Below, one piece after another: positions 58,491 to 64,000 of a stretch of 64,000 nucleotides of DNA; position 1 is the stretch's first letter; the number at the start of each line of letters is the position of its first letter. A program made the position numbers and the translations under genes. The notes beneath the pieces are model-generated. The model was not told where the DNA came from, did not search any database, and saw only the letters and a program-made list of their open reading frames with translations. The stretch spans positions 1 to 64,000 of the forward strand of contig NZ_BAGA01000044.1 of assembly GCF_000308595.1 (NCBI RefSeq), given 5' to 3'. This DNA comes from Nocardia higoensis NBRC 100133 (GTDB taxonomy: Bacteria; Actinomycetota; Actinomycetes; Mycobacteriales; Mycobacteriaceae).

Positions 58491-59066
58491 TCAGGAGGGG
58501 GCGGACGGACGCGGGGCCGTGTCGCCGGCAGCGACGGCGTCCTCGACTTCGCGAAGCGCGGTGCGGATCGTTTCGCCGTAGCAGTCCGAGCCGAGTGCGC
58601 CGAGGTGCGCTCGGGCGGAGGTCAGTTCGCGGCGCGCGGCGTCGAAGGCGCCCAGCCTGCGGTAGTCGTCGGCGAGGTTGAGGTGCAGCGACGGATAGAA
58701 GCCCGCGATCGCGAGGGCGGGGTGATGGGCGGCGACGCGTTCGTCGGTGAGGCCGTCGGCCGCGTCGAGGGCGCGGATGTCCCAGGCCAGGGCCTGTGCG
58801 GCGTCCGGTTGGAGGTCGGCGAGATAGTGGGCGAGGGTGCAGCGGTGCAGCGGGTCGCCGAGCGGGCCGAGGGTGCGCCAGAGTGCGGTGAGTTCGGCAC
58901 GCGCCGTGTCGCGGTCGCCTTCCCGGCCCAGCGTGACGGCTCGGGTGATGGCCGTCATCGTGTCGTCGGCCGCGCCCGGAGTCGGGGCTTCGCCGGTCCG
59001 TGCGGCGCCGACGTTCGTGGCGGTGGTCTCGCTCATGGGGACGGCTTCGTTCGCGGGGGTGATCAT
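58491..59066 (-). CDS. Helical repeat-like hypothetical protein
   Basis: A 191-residue soluble protein. After about 35 variable residues, several helix pairs resemble degenerate tetratricopeptide repeats (AVTLGREGDRDTARAELTALWRTLG, HLNLADDYRRLGAFDAARRELTSARAHL). I recognise a family of similar actinobacterial proteins but no assigned function. ATG 59066 has AAGGAAT upstream. It is the last gene of the iron-box operon, 144 bp after the MerR-clamp gene. A protein-interaction role is inference. Confidence 0.72.
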   Translation of the reverse strand: MITPANEAVPMSETTATNVGAARTGEAPTPGAADDTMTAITRAVTLGREGDRDTARAELTALWRTLGPLGDPLHRCTLAHYLADLQPDAAQALAWDIRALDAADGLTDERVAAHHPALAIAGFYPSLHLNLADDYRRLGAFDAARRELTSARAHLGALGSDCYGETIRTALREVEDAVAAGDTAPRPSAPS

Positions 59067-59210
59067 GCTGTATTCCTTCGGGGCAGTGGTGCGCTGACGG
59101 CTTCGAGCGGGTGTCCGGTGTGCGTCGAGCGGGGGGCGTCGGTAGCCGAACCGCGCGGGTGGGCGATGGCGGGTGGCCGGTCACCCCGGCTGGGCGAGCG
59201 CAGCCCGGGG

Positions 59211-60293
59211 TCAGGCCGGCGGGCGGTCCAGCACGGGCATGACGAGGACGGTGAGGTCGCCGTCGGTGGCGGAGCGGACGACGACGGGCTGGTCGGATCC
59301 GGCGAGATCGAGCATGAGGTCGGGACCGAGGGCGCTGTCGACGGCCGGGCGCAGGACGGCCGGGTCGAAGGCGAGGCGCAGGGGCGGTCCGGTGACGGTG
59401 GCGGGGATCGCGGTCGCGGCGGGGCCTCGCGAGGTGAGGCCCGCGGCGGCGATGTCGAGGCCCAAGGGGGCGCGGGGCGCGGAGTCGAGCAGGTCGAGCA
59501 GGTCGGCACGCGCGACGAGGACGCGGGTGCCGACCGGGGCCAGTCCGTCGAGGACGGCTCGGTAATCGGGGAATCGCACGTCGAGGGCGGGCAGATGCGG
59601 CAGCGCCGCTCCGCTGAGGCGGACTCCGGTGTCGTCGCGGGCCACGGAGATCTCGCCGCTCGCGAGGCCGCGGACGGCGTCGGCCGCCTCCGACGCATCG
59701 ACCACCGCCGTCCAGGCGGCCGCGCCGGTGCGGATCGGAGCCAGGGACCGGGTGGCGAGTCGGTAGCGGTCGGTGGCGGTGAGGGTCAGCCCGGTCTCGT
59801 CGGCTTCGATCAGCATGCCGGCCAGCACCGGAATCGATCGGTCGCGGGCCGCGGCGGGGGCGACCTGCCCGACGGCCGAAGCGAAGGCGCCGGCCTCGAC
59901 CACCACGGCGGCGGACTCGATCGGCGCCGCCGCCGTGAGCGCGCCGCGCAGCTCCTCGGCGACCGCCGCCGCCTGCCGGGCTCGCTCGGTCAGGGTGGTT
60001 ACATGGCGGTCGAGCACGTGCACGGCCTGTTCGGGATCGCCGGCCAGGATGCGCTCGACGTCCGGCAGCGGGACCTCGATCCCGCGCAGCCTGCGGATGA
60101 GGACGGCGCGCTCGCATTGAGCGGGTGTGTAGTAGCGATAGCCGGTCACCTCGTCGACCACGCGGGGGACCAGCAGCCCGCAGTCGCCGTAGAAGCGCAG
60201 CGCGCTCGCGGTCAGACCGCTGGCCTTCGCCATCGCGCCGATCGTCAGGAGCGGGTGATCCCCTCCGGTGTCTTGTGCGCCGAGTTCTGTCAC
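59211..60293 (-). CDS. MerR regulator fused to DNA sliding-clamp (DnaN) domains II-III
   Basis: A 360-residue fusion. Residues 16-85 are a MerR winged helix (LTIGAMAKASGLTASALRFYGDCGLLVP ... GYRYYTPAQCERAVLIRRLRGIEVPL), 86-120 a coiled coil. Residues about 128-250 match the middle domain of the beta clamp (IPVLAGMLIEADETGLTLTATDRYRLATRSL, ending FPDYRAVLDG), and about 255-356 the third domain (LRLAFDPAVLRPAVDSALG ... LTVLVMPVLD). Clamp domain I is missing, replaced by MerR. It is too small to be a replicative clamp by itself; a MerR-type dimer would bring four clamp domains. GTG start. It lies 33 bp downstream of an ABC permease in an iron-box operon. Confidence 0.88.
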   Translation of the reverse strand: MTELGAQDTGGDHPLLTIGAMAKASGLTASALRFYGDCGLLVPRVVDEVTGYRYYTPAQCERAVLIRRLRGIEVPLPDVERILAGDPEQAVHVLDRHVTTLTERARQAAAVAEELRGALTAAAPIESAAVVVEAGAFASAVGQVAPAAARDRSIPVLAGMLIEADETGLTLTATDRYRLATRSLAPIRTGAAAWTAVVDASEAADAVRGLASGEISVARDDTGVRLSGAALPHLPALDVRFPDYRAVLDGLAPVGTRVLVARADLLDLLDSAPRAPLGLDIAAAGLTSRGPAATAIPATVTGPPLRLAFDPAVLRPAVDSALGPDLMLDLAGSDQPVVVRSATDGDLTVLVMPVLDRPPA

Positions 60294-60326
60294 GCCGCCA
60301 TCATGAAGCTTCGAGAAAGGTGAAGG

Positions 60327-61229
60327 TCAAACCCGGACGCGGGGTCGGCCACGCCCTGCGCGCCGGCGCAGCGGTCCCGCGGTGGTGGCGAGCACCGACA
60401 GCGCGAACGCGACGATCGCCACGCAGCAGAAGTAGATCAGCGAGCCGCCGGGGCCGAAGCGCGGCAGGAACGCCATCTGCTGCCCGGTCGCGGCCACGCC
60501 GTTGAGGAAGGGCGCCCAGGACTGCAGGGTGTAGCCGTTGGGCAGCAGGTTGATCGAGTTCTCCACGACGTACACCCAGAACAACAGCGCCGCGACGGCG
60601 GCGGCCGGGGTTCGGATCGCCGCGCCCGCCGCCACCCCGATGCCGCAGGCGGCGAAGGCGTGGATCGGGACCGTCCAGAGGAATCGGATGCCTGCCGCGT
60701 CGGCGATGTCGACGCCGCCGTAGATGGCCGGGAACAGTCGGGGCAGACAGAGCATGACCAGCACCAGCAGCACCGCCGTGGTGATCGCGGCGATCGCGCC
60801 GTAGAAGATCCAGCGGGCGAGCGCGGTGGTCCAGGCGCGGGGGAACAGGAAGGCGCCGAGATCGCGCAGAGTGCCCCGCGTCTGGGATGCGTGCGCGTAG
60901 GCGGCGGTCACCATCATGATCGAGCTGGTGAAGGTGATCACCCAGTAGACCGCGTTGGCGGTGCTCACCGAGGTCACTCGGAACGGGCCGGAACTGTCGG
61001 CGAACTGTTCGGCGACCACGGCGATACCGACGGTGATCAGCAGCGGCAGCGCGACGGCCAGCGGCACCGCGACCATCCACAGGAAGCCGCGGCCGCCGGT
61101 GCGGGTCAGCTCGGCCGCCAGCGCGCGGCGCAGCTGGGTCGTGCCGGACGCCGGGCGAGCGGGGGCGCGGTTCGCGGTGCGGGTGGGCGCCGGCGCGAAT
61201 TTTTTCCCGGTGGTGCGCGCGTGGGTCAT
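60327..61229 (-). CDS. ABC-2-type permease
   Basis: A 300-residue membrane protein with about six segments (FLWMVAVPLAVALPLLITVGIAVV, VYWVITFTSSIMMVTAAYA, WIFYGAIAAITTAVLLVLVMLCL, FAACGIGVAAGAAIRTPAAAVAALLFWVYVV, LIYFCCVAIVAFALSVL). The layout is that of ABC-2 exporters. Its ATG overlaps the ATPase stop (ATGA). Together they form an export or resistance system in an operon with a MerR-clamp regulator. The substrate is unknown. A Pro/Ala/Arg-rich N-terminus of about 30 residues precedes TM1. Confidence 0.85.
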   Translation of the reverse strand: MTHARTTGKKFAPAPTRTANRAPARPASGTTQLRRALAAELTRTGGRGFLWMVAVPLAVALPLLITVGIAVVAEQFADSSGPFRVTSVSTANAVYWVITFTSSIMMVTAAYAHASQTRGTLRDLGAFLFPRAWTTALARWIFYGAIAAITTAVLLVLVMLCLPRLFPAIYGGVDIADAAGIRFLWTVPIHAFAACGIGVAAGAAIRTPAAAVAALLFWVYVVENSINLLPNGYTLQSWAPFLNGVAATGQQMAFLPRFGPGGSLIYFCCVAIVAFALSVLATTAGPLRRRAGRGRPRVRV

Positions 61230-61954
61230 CGGGGTACTCCTGCCGGTGCTGCGCCGGTCACCGCGAGATAGGCGTCCTCGAGGCGGCGCGAGCCGCCTGC
61301 CGGGTCCTCGAGCAGCTCGGGCAGCGGTTGGTCGGCGAGCACCCGGCCGTCGCCGACGATCACGATGTGGTCGGCATTGCGCTCGGCCTCGTCGAGCAGA
61401 TGCGAGGTGATCAGCACGCAGACGCCGTCGTCGGCGAGCCGCCGCAGCAGGGTGCGCATCCAGTGGATGCCCGCGATGTCCAGGCCGTTGAGTGGTTCGT
61501 CGAGCAGTAATGTCGCGGGGTCCGAGAGCAGGGCGGCGGCGATGCCGACGCGCTGCAGCATGCCCAGCGAGTAGCTGCCGAGCCTGCGGTCGGCGACCTC
61601 GTGCAGATCGACGGTGCGCAGCAGTTCGCCGACCCGCTCCGGGGCCAGACCCCTGGCCCGCGCGATCCAGCGCAGATGCCTGCGCGCGGTGTGGCGGGGG
61701 TCGAAGGCGCGGTGGTCGAGGTGCATGCCCAGGCCGGGCGGCGTGGTGCGCCCGGCGCGCACCTGCGCGCCGTTCACCCGGACCGTCCCGGCGGCGGGCG
61801 CGATGATCCCGCAGATACACCGCAGCAGCGTCGTCTTGCCGGTGCCGTTGAGTCCGAGCAGGTAGGTGACCGAGCCCGCCGGGACGGTCAGTTCGGGCAC
61901 CTCCAGTACGGTGACCCCGGGATAGCGCAGGGTGAGATCGCGGATTTCGATCAT
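61226..61954 (-). CDS. ABC transporter ATP-binding protein
   Basis: A 242-residue ATPase. Walker A is LGLNGTGKTTLLRCICGI, the signature YSLGMLQRVGIAAALL, Walker B TLLLDEPLNGLDIAGI and the H-loop ITSHLLDEAE. The signature LGM replaces the commoner SGGQ, as in several bacitracin/antibiotic-type ABC-2 ATPases. It starts 13 bp after the secreted-protein stop and overlaps the permease start, so this is a tight operon. Confidence 0.92.
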   Translation of the reverse strand: MIEIRDLTLRYPGVTVLEVPELTVPAGSVTYLLGLNGTGKTTLLRCICGIIAPAAGTVRVNGAQVRAGRTTPPGLGMHLDHRAFDPRHTARRHLRWIARARGLAPERVGELLRTVDLHEVADRRLGSYSLGMLQRVGIAAALLSDPATLLLDEPLNGLDIAGIHWMRTLLRRLADDGVCVLITSHLLDEAERNADHIVIVGDGRVLADQPLPELLEDPAGGSRRLEDAYLAVTGAAPAGVPR

Positions 61955-61967
61955 CGCGCCGGACGGC

Positions 61968-62438
61968 TCAGAAGTCGCAGGCGATGGGCAGCCCGACGGC
62001 TTGCACGCCGTCGCACAGCGAGCTGTTCGCCATCTTCCACCTGCCGTCGATGCGCTTCCAGGTGACCTTCATGGTGATGGCGGGACGACCCGCGGAGTTG
62101 CTGTGCAAGGTCGCGGTGTGCACATCGCCGTCGTGGGTCTGCGGACCGGTGACCGTGCTCCAGCCCAGCGGCTCGCGGAACAGGCCCAGGTTGTAGACGG
62201 TGCGCGGCACGACGACCGCGTTCATGCCGCCCTCCAGGTTCTCGGCCTTGGCCTCGTCGGAGGCGGGTGTCGCGGTCAGGAAGTACACCTGCTGCTCGAG
62301 CTGCGCGAGGGTGGGCACGTCGCCGGTGATGGAGAAGGTACCGGGGTCGGCGGTCGCGGACGGGGCGCCGGCGATCATGGTGGCCGAGACGGCCGCCAGC
62401 GCGGTCCCTACCGTGCCGAGCGTGCTCCACTTCTTCAT
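61968..62438 (-). CDS. Secreted low-molecular-weight antigen Mtb12-like protein
   Basis: A 156-residue protein with a Sec signal (KKWSTLGTVGTALAAVSATMIAGAPSATA, likely cleavage after ATA at about 30). The mature part begins DPGTFSITGDVPTLAQLEQQV, as in mycobacterial Mtb12/Cfp2-type small secreted proteins, and carries EGGMNAVVVPR and a final pair of cysteines (SSLCDGVQAVGLPIACDF). The function of the family is unknown. ATG 62438 has AAAGGTGA upstream. The promoter carries an iron box (62502-62520), so it should be induced by low iron. It is the first gene of a five-gene operon. Confidence 0.78.
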   Translation of the reverse strand: MKKWSTLGTVGTALAAVSATMIAGAPSATADPGTFSITGDVPTLAQLEQQVYFLTATPASDEAKAENLEGGMNAVVVPRTVYNLGLFREPLGWSTVTGPQTHDGDVHTATLHSNSAGRPAITMKVTWKRIDGRWKMANSSLCDGVQAVGLPIACDF

Positions 62439-62501
62439 CTATTTCACCTTTCGAGTGAGTGAGATTACAGCCATATTCCGCGGAAACAGCCAGATTATGA
62501 C

Positions 62502-62520
62502 GAAAGTTAGCCTAGCCTAA
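62502..62520 (-). promoter_or_regulatory. IdeR/DtxR iron box
   Basis: Read on the minus strand, TTAGGCTAGGCTAACTTTC matches the consensus TTAGGTTAGGCTAACCTAA at 15 of 19 positions, including the central TAGGCTAAC. It ends 64 bp before the ATG of the secreted-protein gene. A CATAAT tract (62499-62494) just downstream resembles a -10, so bound IdeR-Fe would block the -35 region. Confidence 0.8.
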
Positions 62521-62532
62521 GGCGTACGGTCA

Positions 62533-62551
62533 AGACTCATTTAAATAGTCT
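62533..62551. promoter_or_regulatory. AT-rich palindrome upstream of the iron box
   Basis: AGACT-C-ATTTAAAT-AGTCT: 9 of 9 arm bases pair with one extra C. It lies 12 bp upstream of the iron box in an otherwise GC-rich stretch. It could be a second operator for the same promoter, possibly for the operon's own MerR-type protein. Confidence 0.45.
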
Positions 62552-62646
62552 CGGCGCGGAACCGGGCGCGATCCCGGTCGGCACGACGGCAGGGCGGAAG
62601 CCGCGACAAGCGGGGCGGAGAAGGCGAGGAGGTGGAGCGGGTGCGC

Positions 62647-63312
62647 TCAGTGCGTGAGCGGCGCGACGCGCGGCGATTTGCTGGTCAGGCGCAAGGTGAC
62701 GCCGCAGTCGCCCGCGGTGGCGTCCGGCCGCACCTCGACGTCGTACTGCGAGGCCAGCGTGGGCGAATGTCGTTGCAGCGCACGCTCGATCATGCCCTGC
62801 TGGACGCCGGCGACCACCTCGGGCAGATCACGCGCGATCCGGCGCAGCGGGCAGTTGCACACGCTGATCTCGTGCCCGCCGAAGCTCGACAGGGTCTGCG
62901 ACACCTGGAAGCCCAGGCGGGTCAGCGTGCCGGTCACCACCGTGACCGGGTCCGGCAGGTCCGTTTCCGCGGCGCTGATGCCGGTCAGGCTGTCGGCCCA
63001 GATGCGCCCGGCCGCAACGGCTTTCGCGTGCCGCTCGGCGGGGGTCTCGCCGAGCTGGGTGAGCAGGGCGGCCAGGACCGGGGCGGCCGGATCCGCGCCC
63101 ACCGCGACATAACCCTTGCGCGGCCTGCCCACCGTCTCCGAGGGCAGCCAGGTGCCCTCCACCAGGCCCGCGTCGATCAGGGCGTTGAGGTGGAAGCGCG
63201 CGGTGGTGATGTGAATCCCCAAGGTGCGCGCGATGATCGGCGCGTCCAGCGGCTCCAGGGAGTCGCGGACGAGCGCGAGGACCTTGTCCCGCTGCCGGGG
63301 TGTGGCCGTCAT
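62647..63312 (-). CDS. Winged-helix regulator with cysteine motif (SufR-like C-terminal domain)
   Basis: A 221-residue regulator. The HTH (about 5-65) reads RDKVLALVRDSLEPLDAPIIARTLGIHITTARFHLNALIDAGLVEG, followed by a basic GRPRKGY wing. The C-terminal part has SVCNCPLRRIARDLPEVVAGVQQGMIERALQRH and a last GDCGVTLRL, a layout like the Fe-S-binding SufR family (NCP ... C), although the middle cysteine after PEV is Val here. The three cysteines may bind Fe-S or zinc; this is inference. ATG 63312 has GAGAGGAAC upstream. It is divergent from a methyltransferase gene. Confidence 0.82.
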   Translation of the reverse strand: MTATPRQRDKVLALVRDSLEPLDAPIIARTLGIHITTARFHLNALIDAGLVEGTWLPSETVGRPRKGYVAVGADPAAPVLAALLTQLGETPAERHAKAVAAGRIWADSLTGISAAETDLPDPVTVVTGTLTRLGFQVSQTLSSFGGHEISVCNCPLRRIARDLPEVVAGVQQGMIERALQRHSPTLASQYDVEVRPDATAGDCGVTLRLTSKSPRVAPLTH

Positions 63313-63428
63313 CGGTGTTCCTCTCCCGACACGCCCGGCGCCGACTCTTTCCGGGATGCCCCGGACGACAACTTTCCGACCGATTGTAGAACCGCCCCCG
63401 CGGCGGCCGAACCGACAGGAAGCACACC

Positions 63429-64000
63429 ATGACCGCACCATTACCCTTCGACAAGCGCGATTCGGCGCACCTTCCGGGCCACTGGTTGCTGGCCCGCCTC
63501 GGCAAGCGGGTGTTGCGCCCGGGCGGGGCCGAGATGACCGAGGACCTGCTCGACGCCGCGAAGCTGACCGGCGCCGATGTCGTCGAACTCGCCCCCGGCC
63601 TCGGCAAGACCGCCACCTCCATCCTGCGCCGTGATCCGGCCAGCTATCGCGGCGTGGAGGCCGACTCCGACGCCGCCGCGCTCAGCGCCGCCGCGGTCGG
63701 CAGCGCGGGCGTGGTGAGCAGCGGCGACGCCGCCGACACCGGCCTGGAGTCCGAGTCCGCCGACGCGGTCGTCGGGGAGGCGATGCTCACCATGCAGACC
63801 GACGCCCACAAGTCGGCCATCATCGCCGAGGCCTTCCGGGTGCTGCGCCCCGGCGGCCGCTACGCCATCCACGAGCTGTCGCTGACACCCGACGATCTGC
63901 CCGAGGAGACCAAGACCGAGCTGCGCAGAGCGCTGGCCCGTTCCATCAAGGTCAACGCCCGCCCGCTCACCGACGCCGAGTGGCGCGAGATCCTGGTGCG
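63429..64000 (+). CDS. Class I SAM-dependent methyltransferase, 5' part
   Basis: The first 190 codons of a gene cut by the window edge. The SAM-binding motif I is DVVELAPGLGKTATSIL (about 49-65), with the acidic strand-2 end RGVEADSDAAAL, motif II DAVVGEAMLTMQTDAHKSAIIAEAFRVLRPGGRYAIHELSL. This is the UbiE/small-molecule methyltransferase pattern, so the substrate is likely a small molecule. ATG 63429 has CAGGAAG upstream. It is divergent from the cysteine-containing regulator across a 116-bp gap. Confidence 0.86.
   Translation, partial: MTAPLPFDKRDSAHLPGHWLLARLGKRVLRPGGAEMTEDLLDAAKLTGADVVELAPGLGKTATSILRRDPASYRGVEADSDAAALSAAAVGSAGVVSSGDAADTGLESESADAVVGEAMLTMQTDAHKSAIIAEAFRVLRPGGRYAIHELSLTPDDLPEETKTELRRALARSIKVNARPLTDAEWREILV

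Overview
The window is a high-GC, gene-dense actinobacterial chromosome segment, most likely from Nocardia or a close relative in the Mycobacteriales. This is an inference from four things: GTG/TTG starts and GC-rich third positions; a gene order that follows the Mycobacterium tuberculosis Rv1322A-Rv1343c neighbourhood from memory (thiolase, VOC protein, thioredoxin-TPR protein, glgB-glgE, glgP, DinG-like helicase, pncB, clpS, DUF2017, P1 peptidase, mec-cysO-cysM, rhomboid, Rv1339-like, rph, rdgB, two small membrane proteins); an IdeR/DtxR-type iron box; and a large NRPS locus. I see no rRNA, tRNA, CRISPR array or insertion sequence.

Layout. 1-3.6 kb: thiolase 3' end, VOC protein divergent from a WYL regulator, a small membrane protein and a thioredoxin-like TPR protein. 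3.7-10.8 kb: alpha-glucan genes glgB-glgE (minus) divergent from glgP (plus). 10.9-15.7 kb: an insertion relative to the mycobacterial order, with a purine permease, a CoA-transferase plus glutaryl-CoA dehydrogenase pair and a divergent LacI regulator. 15.9-20 kb: pncB, pncA and a DinG-like helicase (NAD salvage plus a DNA helicase) on the minus strand. 20.1-28.3 kb: clpS, DUF2017, peptidase, the CysO-dependent cysteine pathway, rhomboid, metallo-beta-lactamase protein, RNase PH, RdgB and membrane proteins. A glutamate racemase, expected after the rhomboid gene, is absent.

28.4-49 kb is an accessory region. It holds an SDR, TetR and PadR regulators, an FAD monooxygenase, an orphan 138-residue adenylation-domain fragment, a 4,469-residue trimodular NRPS (C-A-T-E-C-A-T-C-A-T-E-TE) and, overlapping its stop, a DrrABC-like exporter. 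The enzyme should make a three-residue peptide with D-configured residues 1 and 3, probably N-acylated, and the transporter is probably its exporter.

48.9-58.2 kb is a mixed region: an acidic-tail protein coupled to a membrane-anchored HNH nuclease, PhoU-like protein, F420-type reductase, VIT1 transporter, lipoprotein, an AraC regulator divergent from an EthA-like Baeyer-Villiger monooxygenase, and a MalT-like ATPase lacking a DNA-binding domain. 58.5-62.5 kb is a tight five-gene minus-strand operon: a secreted Mtb12-like protein, an ABC ATPase, an ABC permease, a MerR regulator fused to two DNA sliding-clamp domains, and a helical repeat-like protein. It sits behind a 15-of-19 match to the IdeR iron box and an AT-rich palindrome. 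This operon and the NRPS locus are the parts I find most novel. The right edge has an HTH regulator with cysteine motifs divergent from a truncated methyltransferase gene.
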